A DNA stretch of 64,000 nt, taken from contig NZ_BMYS01000006.1 of NCBI RefSeq assembly GCF_014652395.1, positions 1 to 64,000 of the forward strand, read 5' to 3'. Below are positions 26,327 through 35,138 of the stretch, one piece after another. The DNA is from Advenella faeciporci. GTDB lineage: Bacteria > Pseudomonadota > Gammaproteobacteria > Burkholderiales > Burkholderiaceae_B. The translations under genes were made by a program, and so were the position numbers. The notes under the pieces are model-generated. The model worked only from the letters and a program-made list of their open reading frames with translations, did no database searches and had not been told where the DNA came from. Position 1 is the first letter of the stretch; the number at the start of each line of letters is the position of its first letter.

Positions 26327-27388
26327 TTAGGCAACAGCCGTCAGGCTCAGTTCTTTCTGAATGGCCGGAATGATTTTGTCACCCCAGAGTTCAATTTGTT
26401 TAAGCATGGTCTTTTGATCGAAATCACCCAGCTGGGTTTGCAAGGCAATGTGTTTTGGTTTCAGAATGCTGATTTCTTCCAGCAATTTGTCAATCACCTC
26501 GTTGACTGAACCGACTGGCAGGTTCTTGCGCAACTCATCCAGCGTCACGTCTTTTTCTGAAGGAACTTCCTTAATCATGTAACCATCTTCAGACTGGGCA
26601 CGACGGTATTTCAGGCTTTCTGAAATACGGCGCTGGAAGCGGGCGCAATCCAGATAGGAATCAATTTCAGCGTTGTTATCAGTGGCATAGCCACAGCGCA
26701 GGAAACCGAATTTGACATCACGATCCAGATCACGGCCATTGTCTTGGGCCACTTGCTCAAGACGGCTACGCAATTGCCTGATGGCATCGTTACCATTCAG
26801 CAAAGCGGTCACGAAAAGATTGTGGTTTTCACGTACACCGCGACCAAGCGCAACCGGGTTGCCCGAAGTGACCCAGACAGGTGGCATTGGCTGCTGTTCA
26901 CAGCGCACCGCAATAGAGCTTGGTGGAATAGACAGAAATTCTCCCTGATATTCGAAAGATTTCTGCTGCAGGCCCATAGGAATAATATCCAGGAATTCGT
27001 TATAAATTTTGAAGGCGTCTTCCATTTTGACCCCAAAACGCTCAAACTCAAAAGCCTGGTAACCGGAACCAATACCCAGATCAAGACGACCATTGGAAAT
27101 CGTATCTACAAAACCAACTTCAGCCAAAAAACGGGCCGGATGATACAGCGGCAAAATACAAACGCCAGTACCCAGACGAATTTTTTTGGTCACACCGGCA
27201 CAGTGCGCCACCATCATTAACGGGGAAGGAGATAATGAATAGTTGTTAAAGTGATGCTCTGCATACCAGGCATTACTGAATCCTGCCTGTTCTGCCATGA
27301 TGGTCTGTTCAACTGAATTACTGATGACCTGGCTGGAAGTCTGGTGATAGCCACGTTGTTGAGCAAGAATAAATACTCCGAAATCCAT
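26327..27388 (-). CDS. LLM-class (bacterial luciferase-like) flavin monooxygenase
   Basis: Flavin-dependent monooxygenase or alkanal-type enzyme of 353 residues, started at ATG 27388 (MDFGVFILAQ) behind AAAGGA. Typical blocks are FSNAWYAEHHFNNYSLSPSP, RLGTGVCILPLYHPAR, GRLDLGIGSGYQAFEFERFG and PPVWVTSGN. The adjacent flavin reductase points to a two-component system using diffusible FMNH2. Family members include type II Baeyer-Villiger monooxygenases, which would fit the nearby lactonase and beta-oxidation genes. It is the first gene of cluster A, divergent from the LysR gene. Confidence 0.9.
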   Translation of the reverse strand: MDFGVFILAQQRGYHQTSSQVISNSVEQTIMAEQAGFSNAWYAEHHFNNYSLSPSPLMMVAHCAGVTKKIRLGTGVCILPLYHPARFLAEVGFVDTISNGRLDLGIGSGYQAFEFERFGVKMEDAFKIYNEFLDIIPMGLQQKSFEYQGEFLSIPPSSIAVRCEQQPMPPVWVTSGNPVALGRGVRENHNLFVTALLNGNDAIRQLRSRLEQVAQDNGRDLDRDVKFGFLRCGYATDNNAEIDSYLDCARFQRRISESLKYRRAQSEDGYMIKEVPSEKDVTLDELRKNLPVGSVNEVIDKLLEEISILKPKHIALQTQLGDFDQKTMLKQIELWGDKIIPAIQKELSLTAVA

Positions 27389-27425
27389 GGGAAATCCTTT
27401 TTTCTGTGTATTGATTGACATGGAT

Positions 27426-27580
27426 CAATATTAATTACAATCAAAACCATATGGAATAACCAAAAATATATTATCTGAACTGCATATTTTGCAGCAATCC
27501 AAAACCAATATTAAATTACAATCAAAAACCTGCTGAATGAGCAAAAATAGATTGTCTATCCTGCATTTTTTGGAGTAATC
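27426..27580. promoter_or_regulatory. Duplicated control region between cluster A and its LysR gene
   Basis: Two ~75-base imperfect copies sit head to tail: 27426-27499 and 27506-27580, period about 80. Shared blocks are CAATATTAA-TTACAATCAAAA, CAAAAATA-ATT and GCAT-TTTTG-AG-AATC. The second copy ends exactly at the LysR ATG, so its last block, TTTTTTGGAGTAATC, is the ribosome binding site. The equivalent block of copy one reads GCAGCAATC and leads nowhere. LysR regulators usually bind paired sites here, so the duplication probably doubles the operator. Confidence 0.7.
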
Positions 27581-28516
27581 ATGGATCGTCTTAAAGCAAT
27601 GGAATTTTTTCTGTCGGTGTCCCGCAACGGCAGTTTTACCGAAACCGCACGCCAATTTGCAGTGTCAGCCACGTCTGTGTCCCGCCTGATTACCGAACTG
27701 GAACAGGAGCTCAACGTAAAACTGCTGTTACGTTCAACCCGTCAGGTGATGCTGACCGAGGCTGGCCAGGAGTATGCCCACCAATTGGAAGGCATCCTGT
27801 GGAGCATCAATCACGCTCACAACAGCATTACCGCCATTAGTTCTTCACCACAGGGTTTGTTACGGGTTCACTCCCGGGTCATGTTCGGAGTGGGTGTACT
27901 GACACCACTTGTTGCACGCTTCCGTAATCTGTATCCCGATATAAAGATTGAGCTTCTTCTGTCAGAAACCCATGCCGATTTACGCCAGCAACAGATTGAT
28001 ATTGATTTTCGCATCAGCCCACCCGTAGAGGCCGGACTCAAACGCCGCATTCTATTCAAAAGTGAGCGTTATCTCGTTGCCGCACCGGACTATATCGCAA
28101 CAATGCCAGAACTCATTACGCCAGCCCAGCTAAGCAATCATGCCTGTCTGTGTTATCAAAAACCCGGAGAACGTTATATATGCTGGTATTTGTCCGACAA
28201 TGGCACTGAAGAAGCCACTCTGAATCCAAGGCATATCAGTAATAATGGCATTGCCTTGCTAGAACTGGCACGGCTAGGCGAAGGCATCGCCCTGCTGGAT
28301 GACTATACGGTAGCCAACGATATTGCCCAAGGTCGGCTGGTTAGGCTTTTACCGGAGTTTCGTTTAACCAACTCCTCTTTTGAGGACGGGATTTATGCGA
28401 CGATTCAGGACACGCCGATCATTCCAGCCAAAATCCGTGCTTTTCTGGATTTTGTAGCAGAAGAGGTTTCTGGCAAAGAACGCCGTTTTCTGGCTTACAG
28501 GCAATTGGGGAGTTAA
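27581..28516 (+). CDS. LysR-family transcriptional regulator
   Basis: A 311-residue LTTR. The HTH occupies about residues 1-60 (MDRLKAMEFFLSVSRNGS, TETARQFAVSATSVSRLITELE, LLLRSTRQVMLTEAG). The C-terminal effector domain shows INAHNSIT-style then LLRVHSRVMFGVGVLTPLVARF. It is transcribed away from the LLM monooxygenase gene, the standard arrangement for a regulator of the divergent operon. Ligand unknown. Its stop abuts the SMP-30 gene tail to tail with no gap. Confidence 0.92.
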   Translation: MDRLKAMEFFLSVSRNGSFTETARQFAVSATSVSRLITELEQELNVKLLLRSTRQVMLTEAGQEYAHQLEGILWSINHAHNSITAISSSPQGLLRVHSRVMFGVGVLTPLVARFRNLYPDIKIELLLSETHADLRQQQIDIDFRISPPVEAGLKRRILFKSERYLVAAPDYIATMPELITPAQLSNHACLCYQKPGERYICWYLSDNGTEEATLNPRHISNNGIALLELARLGEGIALLDDYTVANDIAQGRLVRLLPEFRLTNSSFEDGIYATIQDTPIIPAKIRAFLDFVAEEVSGKERRFLAYRQLGS

Positions 28517-29410
28517 CTACACTGACATACCAATACGGGTTTTAGCCGGTGCAAACCCCTGTATCCCAATACCACGAATACGCAAAACGGCACCATCGAA
28601 CGGGCCATCAGCCCGCAAACGACCGCTATCACTAATGCTTGTTACAAACAACTCATCCAGATTATCACCACCAAAACACAATGAGGAAGGATGTGACACT
28701 GGCATTTTAATTTTATGTGTTAATGTACCATCCGCTTCAAATCGTGCTATTGCCCCTTCTCGTACTAATGCCATCCATAACCCCCCTAACCTATCAAAAC
28801 AACAACCATCAGGGCCGGAGCCATATTTTCCCGTATTGATAAAAATACGTTGATCAGTTAATTTACCCAAAGGCGTGATTTCATAAGAATAAATAGTTTG
28901 CACACTGCTATCACTTACATAAAGACGCCCATTCAAAGGGCTTACACATGGACCATTAGTCACACCAAACCCCTTGTCCTGTTGTTCAAAAGAACCATCT
29001 GGAGCAAGCCGGTAAAGTCCTCCCAATGGGTACTGCCCTTCTTCCCGAGGAACATGCATGGTTCCAACTACAAAACTGCCATCTGGCATGGCTTCACCAT
29101 CATTCAGACGCAGATTTGAGTGTGTATCATCAATTCTGGCAATGCATTCAATCTCACCTGAAACCGGATCAAACAATACCATTTCCTCTTTCAAGGCTAC
29201 CAAAAAACGGCCATCTACATTCAAGGCAAATGATCCGGCAGGAGCAGGTACACGATAAGCTTGAATTATCTGACCTGTTGCCGGATCAAGCCGGTAAATA
29301 TAACCACCCCGGCAATCCATAAAGCATAACTGGCGATTCCCCACATCCCATATTGGGCATTCACCCAGCTGCGCACGAACCGAACCCAATGATTCAATAT
29401 TAATCGTCAT
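28517..29410 (-). CDS. SMP-30/gluconolactonase/LRE-family hydrolase
   Basis: Six-bladed beta-propeller metal-dependent lactonase of 297 residues. Ligand segments are LGECPIWD (Glu17), the NDGEAMPDG block (Asn) and GPDGCCFDRLGG (Asp), as in gluconolactonases. No signal peptide, so it acts in the cytoplasm. It is convergent with the LysR gene and has its own promoter. A lactonase beside a Baeyer-Villiger-like monooxygenase suggests it may open a lactone formed in cluster A, but it is not in the same operon. Confidence 0.85.
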   Translation of the reverse strand: MTINIESLGSVRAQLGECPIWDVGNRQLCFMDCRGGYIYRLDPATGQIIQAYRVPAPAGSFALNVDGRFLVALKEEMVLFDPVSGEIECIARIDDTHSNLRLNDGEAMPDGSFVVGTMHVPREEGQYPLGGLYRLAPDGSFEQQDKGFGVTNGPCVSPLNGRLYVSDSSVQTIYSYEITPLGKLTDQRIFINTGKYGSGPDGCCFDRLGGLWMALVREGAIARFEADGTLTHKIKMPVSHPSSLCFGGDNLDELFVTSISDSGRLRADGPFDGAVLRIRGIGIQGFAPAKTRIGMSV

Positions 29411-29896
29411 ATTTCAAGCTTAAAAAATTTAGTCTTGGTTAATCAACTCTCTCAGAGAGTCCACGCCCAGTGATGTTGGAACGATGTTCCTTAGCGGACC
29501 GTCAAACAACATTGCTATAGCAATAAAACTGCGCATCTACGTTCCTCAAGAACACCATTATGTAACTAAATACAAAAACAAATCGCTAATGTATAATCAG
29601 CTACGGCAATTTCTTGTCAAAAATATGGCAATAAGTTATTTTCGTCTGTTCATTTTTTTGAAGAAACAATCATATAATTAATTTAAATCAATTGTTATCC
29701 CATATTGGTGCAGAACTATTTTACTTTCTTTGAATTAATAGCTTATGCCAAAGAGTTTGATATAGCCAGCTCTACACCACGACAGGCAGCAAAGAAAGAC
29801 CTGCAACAAAAACATTTCCATACAGAAACTGTCACTGTTTCTTAACATAAGCAAAGGATAATGCCCGCATAACATTTTGATTTATATGGGTGTCCC
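29411..29896. other. Gene-poor AT-rich stretch
   Basis: Nearly 490 bases between divergent genes. The only frames are short and without family features. The part from 29560 to 29720 is strongly AT-rich. An AAGGATAATG sequence lies at 29855-29864. I see no tRNA, terminator hairpin or clear operator. Confidence 0.45.
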
Positions 29897-30271
29897 ATGG
29901 AAACTGCCTATTTGTACAGAAACTTTGATGACCGCGTTCACAAAGATAATCCTTTCTATATAAACCTGGCGCTACCTTGCCAGAAAGAGGCCAACCCCGC
30001 ATTTTATTCCCGCTCTGGCTGGCTTAGCGAAAAAGGCCTGAAGGAAGGCTTGCCGCAAATCTTCAAGCATTACAATCCCCATAGCGCCTTGCAATATGAC
30101 TTGCTGATTCTCAGGCATTGCGCCAAGGGCAGCTATGTCATCAGCCAAGTCAAGGATGGCTGCAATAATAAAAATGTTGCCAGCTTCAACGATGATTACC
30201 TAATCAGGGCCAGGTCAGCCTTTAAGGAACACGTCACGCAATCTGCGCAGGAAACCCTCTCACATCTGTAA
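29897..30271 (+). CDS. Hypothetical protein, unrecognised
   Basis: A 124-residue soluble, basic-looking protein beginning METAYLYRNFDDRVH. It has several aromatics, three Cys (residues about 48, 75, 89) and no signal or membrane segment. There is no good Shine-Dalgarno before the ATG. Codon use resembles neighbours, and the frame is not a shadow of a longer gene. It stands alone between the SMP-30 and IclR genes and could be a remnant of a larger gene. No function is offered. Confidence 0.45.
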   Translation: METAYLYRNFDDRVHKDNPFYINLALPCQKEANPAFYSRSGWLSEKGLKEGLPQIFKHYNPHSALQYDLLILRHCAKGSYVISQVKDGCNNKNVASFNDDYLIRARSAFKEHVTQSAQETLSHL

Positions 30272-30439
30272 GCACCCTACGGCGCCTTGACTGCCAGCAG
30301 AGAAGATGGTTGTTACTCTGATTGGCAAACAGGGTCGATGGAGTCCCTTTGCCTCAATTCAAACAAGCCTTAGAATTACATTGCTAATGCTGGGTTTTAT
30401 CAAAATACACAACTTAATCCTCTACTGTCTTTGTGCATA

Positions 30440-31258
30440 TTACACGCACGTAGATTGTTTTTTATTAAGTAAAAGCGGATTCTGTCTGCACAATAAATTA
30501 CGCAAATGAACCACCTCCTTTTGTAAAGCATTACGGGCCTCATTTTGATGTGATAAGGTCATGCGGCTGGAAATAGTTGTCACACTTAGGGACAGTACCG
30601 GATACCCCATCATGTCGACTACCGCCATACCAATGCCCGATACGCCAGGAATCGCAAAATCGGATAAAAAAGAATAACCCGCTTTCCGAGCGTTTTGTGC
30701 TAAACGCAACAAATTCTCACCGTTCATTCCGCCATAACTTCCTAAAAACCTTTCATTATTTTGAATAATTATCTTCATTTCATTTTCTGGAATTTGGCTT
30801 AGTAAAGCCAAGCCAGCCGCCCCCACCCCCAATGGTTGCCGGTGACCAATTTCAAGGGAAAACACCTTAACCGGAAAATGCCCTGTTTTACGATCAAGAC
30901 AAAATGAGTCATCACCACTACGCACCGTTAAAAATACCGTATCTCCGGTAATCTCTGCCAATCGATTCAATGACGGCTCACAAATATCCCTCAAATTGAA
31001 ATTGCTGGCGGCAACCAATCCCAATTCATAAGCAAAATGCCCTAAGTGATAACGTCTATTTGCCGCCTGCATCACCATACCGCAAGCCATTAATTCTTTA
31101 ATCAAACGATAAACGGTAGGTTTACTTAAGCCACTATATTCAACAATATCAGTCAATCTTGCTCCTTCTTTATTCCTGCTAGAAAGAAACCGGACAAGTT
31201 GCATGGCTCGTCCTACCGTTTGCACACCTATTTGTGATTTATTCAATGAAAGGTCCAT
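30440..31258 (-). CDS. IclR-family transcriptional regulator
   Basis: A 272-residue regulator with an N-terminal winged helix (TVGRAMQLVRFLSSRNK, LTDIVEYSGLSKPTVYRLIKELMACGMV) and a C-terminal GAF-like effector domain (DTVFLTVRSGDDSFCLDRKTGHFPV, GVGAAGLALLSQIPENE). It faces away from cluster B across an 85-base gap, so it most likely controls that operon and itself. IclR proteins in catabolic clusters typically sense an aromatic or carboxylic pathway intermediate. Confidence 0.92.
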   Translation of the reverse strand: MDLSLNKSQIGVQTVGRAMQLVRFLSSRNKEGARLTDIVEYSGLSKPTVYRLIKELMACGMVMQAANRRYHLGHFAYELGLVAASNFNLRDICEPSLNRLAEITGDTVFLTVRSGDDSFCLDRKTGHFPVKVFSLEIGHRQPLGVGAAGLALLSQIPENEMKIIIQNNERFLGSYGGMNGENLLRLAQNARKAGYSFLSDFAIPGVSGIGMAVVDMMGYPVLSLSVTTISSRMTLSHQNEARNALQKEVVHLRNLLCRQNPLLLNKKQSTCV

Positions 31259-31282
31259 ATGTTGATACCATTTGTGTTGTTT

Positions 31283-31329
31283 AAGTGTTTTTTTCAGTAT
31301 ACACTGTTACTAATGATAGAAAAACACTT
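31283..31329. promoter_or_regulatory. Candidate IclR operator/promoter for cluster B
   Basis: Between the divergent IclR and thioesterase genes, AAGTGTTTTT (31283-31292) is exactly inverted at 31320-31329. The centre contains a second dyad, CAGT-ATAC-ACTG (31295-31306). The outer right arm ends a few bases before the AGGGGG Shine-Dalgarno of the thioesterase gene, so a bound protein would block its transcription. Assignment as an operator is inference. Confidence 0.4.
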
Positions 31330-31343
31330 ATAGGGGGAATGAG

Positions 31344-31811
31344 TTGGGACATCTTTTTGATTTGGATCTTGGAAGAACTGTAAAGGATTACCACTTTCCG
31401 ACATTTCTTAAGCATATGGGCATAGAACAAGTCTCTGTTCGCCCCGGTCACGCAATCCTGACCTGGAAATTCAATTCTTTATTACATGCCAATGGCATAG
31501 GCATTGCACACGGTGGCGCCTTAAGCACCCTCCTGGATGTTGTAATGGGTTATTCCGCAGGGTACGCCAATGAAAAAATAACGCCTGTCGTGACAACCAG
31601 CATGACGGCACACTATATTGCTGCCGCAGGAAACGTACTGAAAGTAGAGGCAAACGTCATTCGGCAAACCAAACATTTAGCCTTTTGCTCGGCTGAAATC
31701 ACCAATACAGATGGCACGATTGTTACACAAGCAATGGCAACATTTAAAAAATTAATTAGCACTCATCAACACAATCAACCATTATCAGTACCCGCGGAGA
31801 CATTGCCATGA
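31344..31811 (+). CDS. PaaI-family (hotdog) thioesterase
   Basis: A 155-residue hotdog-fold acyl-CoA thioesterase. HGGALSTLLDVVMGYSAG is the signature helix with the catalytic-region Asp, and TSMTAHYIAAAGNVLKVEA is the long beta-hairpin. It starts at TTG 31344 after AGGGGG. A nearby ATG is out of frame. It is the first gene of cluster B and overlaps the CoA ligase gene (ATGA). In catabolic clusters such enzymes rescue CoA trapped in dead-end thioesters. Confidence 0.87.
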   Translation: MGHLFDLDLGRTVKDYHFPTFLKHMGIEQVSVRPGHAILTWKFNSLLHANGIGIAHGGALSTLLDVVMGYSAGYANEKITPVVTTSMTAHYIAAAGNVLKVEANVIRQTKHLAFCSAEITNTDGTIVTQAMATFKKLISTHQHNQPLSVPAETLP

Positions 31812-33370
31812 CCCCCCCACTTTCCATGGAAAAACTGCTTCAGCAAAAGCGTCTTGGCGATATGATGCTGGATGCTTTTGAAACCTACTCGGACCATTGT
31901 GCTTTAGTTGATGAAAATGAAAGTGTCACCTATGCTGAATTGAAGCAGCGTATCCAAAGGCTTATTTGTTTTCTGGAAAAACAAAATATTCACCAAGGTG
32001 ACGTCATTGCTCAACTAGCTGGCAACAGTATAGGTATGTTCTGTGTCATGGCTGCTGCTTATATAATGGGCGCACGCTCTGTTACATTACACCCGATGGC
32101 TGGTCTGGATGACCACGCATCCTTAATAAAAATGTGCCAACCCGCCTGTATTGTGACGGAATCACATTATGCTGAAAGAGCCATGCAGCTCAAAAAAATG
32201 CTGGATTTACCCTCGCGCTGGTTCAGTCATGATGAAAAAATGTCTTTTCCATGTTTGCATACCTTAAGTCAGTCGATCCAGCCCCCAAACCGTCTTGAAG
32301 CAAAAGGAGATGCCGAAACCATCATACGCCTGGCCTTTACAGGAGGAACTTCAGGGCAATCCAAAGGGGTTATGTTAAGCAATCGCTCCATGCTCACCAA
32401 TACCAAATTATGGTTACAGGGTTTGGAATGGCCGGTTGGTGTACGTACATTATGCATGGCTCCCATATCGCACGGTGCCGGTTCATTTATTTACCCTACC
32501 CTATTCAGAGGGGGAACCGTCTATTTACATCGAAAATTTAGTACCGAAACTTGGTTTAATGTCGTAGCGACCGAAAAAATACAGCACACCTTCGTGGTCC
32601 CGACAATGCTGTATGCGTTGCTTAACGACAAACAAATAAAAACCGCAGATCTGTCCAGCCTGCGGGCACTTGTTTATGGTGCTGCCCCCATGATGCCAGA
32701 AAGAATTCGCGAAGCAATGAGCTATTTTGGAAATTCACTAGTACAAACATATGGCCAAACTGAAGCACCCAATACCATTTTGATTCTTAATAATTCGGCA
32801 CATTTCAGTGATACACCAAATATTTTACAATCTGCTGGTCGTCCCTTTCCCAACCTCAATGTAGCGCTACTGAACGAATCAGGCAAAGAAGTGGAGCCTG
32901 GCCAAGTAGGTGAAATTTGTGTTCGTGGCGAGCTCATTATGTCAGGTTATCTGGACAATCAGGAACTCACCGATTCCACTATTATTGATGGCTGGCTCCA
33001 CTCCGGCGACATGGCCCGCCAGGATAGCCAAGGCAATTTTTTCATTGTTGATCGCAAGAAAGACATGATTATCACTGGTGGTTTTAATGTTTACCCAAGA
33101 GAGATTGAAGATGTTCTTACAAGCCACCCGGCTGTTGAACAGGCTGCTGTTATTGGCATACCTGATGACAAATGGGGTGAAGCGGTCAAGGCCATTATTG
33201 TGACAAAAGACAGCAAAGAATATAACCAGAAAGAGCTCATTGATTTTGTAAAAGAAAAAAAAGGCTCAATCTGTTCACCAAAATCAATTCAGTTTGTCAG
33301 CACACTCCCGCTCACCAGCCTTGGCAAAATTGATAAGAAATCGCTTCGTGCTTCATATTCAACTATATAA
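31808..33370 (+). CDS. AMP-forming acyl-CoA ligase (1)
   Basis: ANL-superfamily enzyme of 520 residues that adenylates a carboxylate and transfers it to CoA. Motifs: FTGGTSGQSKGVM (P-loop, about residue 176), YGQTEAPN, HSGDMARQDSQGNFFIVDRKKD and the C-terminal Lys in TSLGKIDKKSLR. The length fits medium-chain or aryl-CoA ligases (FadK or feruloyl-CoA-synthetase-like). The ATG overlaps the thioesterase stop. It is followed 16 bases later by the PaaN-type gene, so an acid or cleavage product is probably activated here. Confidence 0.9.
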   Translation: MTPPLSMEKLLQQKRLGDMMLDAFETYSDHCALVDENESVTYAELKQRIQRLICFLEKQNIHQGDVIAQLAGNSIGMFCVMAAAYIMGARSVTLHPMAGLDDHASLIKMCQPACIVTESHYAERAMQLKKMLDLPSRWFSHDEKMSFPCLHTLSQSIQPPNRLEAKGDAETIIRLAFTGGTSGQSKGVMLSNRSMLTNTKLWLQGLEWPVGVRTLCMAPISHGAGSFIYPTLFRGGTVYLHRKFSTETWFNVVATEKIQHTFVVPTMLYALLNDKQIKTADLSSLRALVYGAAPMMPERIREAMSYFGNSLVQTYGQTEAPNTILILNNSAHFSDTPNILQSAGRPFPNLNVALLNESGKEVEPGQVGEICVRGELIMSGYLDNQELTDSTIIDGWLHSGDMARQDSQGNFFIVDRKKDMIITGGFNVYPREIEDVLTSHPAVEQAAVIGIPDDKWGEAVKAIIVTKDSKEYNQKELIDFVKEKKGSICSPKSIQFVSTLPLTSLGKIDKKSLRASYSTI

Positions 33371-33386
33371 AACGAGTGAAACGAAA

Positions 33387-35099
33387 ATGAATAAACTTTA
33401 TGAATTTATAGATCTTTTTACAAAGCACCAGGATCTTTTCCAGCAAGCTCAACAGGCTTGTCTGGAACGACATCACTGGAGCCCTTTTGCGGAATCTCCG
33501 GCAAGCTATCCCGATAGCGAGACGGCAAAACAAAAAGGACTGGAAAATTTCAATAGCTACCTGAACGGAAATTTTTCCATAAACCAGCCGGGTACCGCTG
33601 CCGGATACCTGGGCAATGAGATATCACCTTACACCAAACAGGCGCTGGGGGTACGCTATCCGCTTTCTGAGCTGGACACATTATTCAAAGCGGCAGAGCA
33701 GGCAATGACAGCCTGGTCAAACACTTCGATTGAAACCCGTACAGGAATTTTACTGGAAGTTATTGAGCAACTGTACAAACAACATATATTTACCTTGACC
33801 TATGCTGTCATGCATACAACGGGACAAAGTTTTAATATGTCATATACCGGATCAGGCGTCAATGCACTTGACCGGGGCATTGAAGCGCTTGTTTATGCCT
33901 ATCAATCGATGAAATCAGTCACACAAAAAGCGTACTGGTCACGTTCTTTTGGCTCAAGCACCATATCAATGGAAAAACACTATCGCTTAATACCTAAAGG
34001 AATTAGTGTCTGTTTTTCTTGTGCCAGTTTTCCTACCTGGAATGCCCTGCCCTCTATGATGGCAAGTCTGGCAACCGGCAATGCCGTTATTGTCAAAGCC
34101 CATCCTGCCACCATTCTGCCAATGGCTATCGTTGTTAATGTTTTCCGCCAAGTACTGGCCGAACATGGTTTCAATCCTGACCTGGTTTGCCTGGCACTGG
34201 ATACAGCTGAACACCCCATCGGCAAAGATATTATCAAACATCCCAAAACAGCCATTGTAGACTTCACCGGTAGCGTGCGTTTTGGCAAATGGGTCGAAGA
34301 AAATGCCCATCCTGCCATTTGTTATACGGAAACGGCTGGCTGCAATACAGTTATTCTAGCTTCCACCAACGATTTGGATGCTGTCGTGCGCAGTCTTGCC
34401 ACAACACTTTGCATGTTCAGTGCGCAAATGTGCACCAGTCCGCAAAATATCTATATTCCCAAAGCGGGTGTTCAAACTCCTGATGGCATAGTACCTCTTC
34501 AGGAAGTTGCACAAAAACTGGCTATCGCCATACAGGCAATTTCACAAAACCCCAAACGGGCCGCCATGATTCTTTCCGTTATCCAATCAGATGACACGAT
34601 TTCACTATTAAAACAGCTCAGTGAAGAAGGCAACAAACGAGGCACCGTGATTCTGGAAAGCCAATCTTACTTGCACCCGGAATACCCCCATGCACGCACA
34701 GCGACACCACTCATGATTCAGCTTGAGAAAACGGAACGCGACATGTATACCCAGGAACGTTTTGGCCCTATCAGTTTTATTATTGCATGTGAAGATGAAA
34801 ATGACGCACTTGAACAAGCCACAACTGATGTCCATGAGTTTGGTGGACTGACTGCATTTGTTTACTCCCAAGACGAAGCCTTCATCCATTTATGTGAACA
34901 GAAATATGCACGTGCTGGCGCCCAACTTACCATCAACCTGACCGGCCCAATGCCACTTAACTTCGCTGCAGCATACAGTGACTATCACGTTACCGGTCTG
35001 AATCCTGCGGGCAATGCATCACTAACAGACGCCTCTTTTATTGCCGGTCGTTATCGCATCACCCAATCCAGACGCCCCGTCATGCCTTCTGCCAATTAA
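33387..35099 (+). CDS. PaaN-type aldehyde dehydrogenase
   Basis: Aldehyde dehydrogenase superfamily, 570 residues from ATG 33387. A longer frame overlapping the ligase gene is not needed. The sequence resembles the 'PaaN, alternative type' group named from phenylacetate clusters: LGNEISPYTKQALGVRYP, FPTWNALPSMMASLATGNAV, FTGSVRFGKWVEE and FSAQMCTSPQNIYIP. The nucleophile is probably Cys349 in that last block. No hydratase domain and no other paa genes are present, so it is more likely to oxidise an aldehyde released by the carotenoid-oxygenase-type enzyme encoded next. Confidence 0.85.
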   Translation: MNKLYEFIDLFTKHQDLFQQAQQACLERHHWSPFAESPASYPDSETAKQKGLENFNSYLNGNFSINQPGTAAGYLGNEISPYTKQALGVRYPLSELDTLFKAAEQAMTAWSNTSIETRTGILLEVIEQLYKQHIFTLTYAVMHTTGQSFNMSYTGSGVNALDRGIEALVYAYQSMKSVTQKAYWSRSFGSSTISMEKHYRLIPKGISVCFSCASFPTWNALPSMMASLATGNAVIVKAHPATILPMAIVVNVFRQVLAEHGFNPDLVCLALDTAEHPIGKDIIKHPKTAIVDFTGSVRFGKWVEENAHPAICYTETAGCNTVILASTNDLDAVVRSLATTLCMFSAQMCTSPQNIYIPKAGVQTPDGIVPLQEVAQKLAIAIQAISQNPKRAAMILSVIQSDDTISLLKQLSEEGNKRGTVILESQSYLHPEYPHARTATPLMIQLEKTERDMYTQERFGPISFIIACEDENDALEQATTDVHEFGGLTAFVYSQDEAFIHLCEQKYARAGAQLTINLTGPMPLNFAAAYSDYHVTGLNPAGNASLTDASFIAGRYRITQSRRPVMPSAN

Positions 35100-35138
35100 A
35101 CAAGTTAAAAATCAACTTATTTTCATAGAGAGATAAAC

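Noticed and set aside
33387-35099. A phenylacetate (paa) operon
   Set aside because: Only PaaN- and PaaI-like genes occur. The epoxidase, isomerase and PaaK-type genes that define the pathway are absent.
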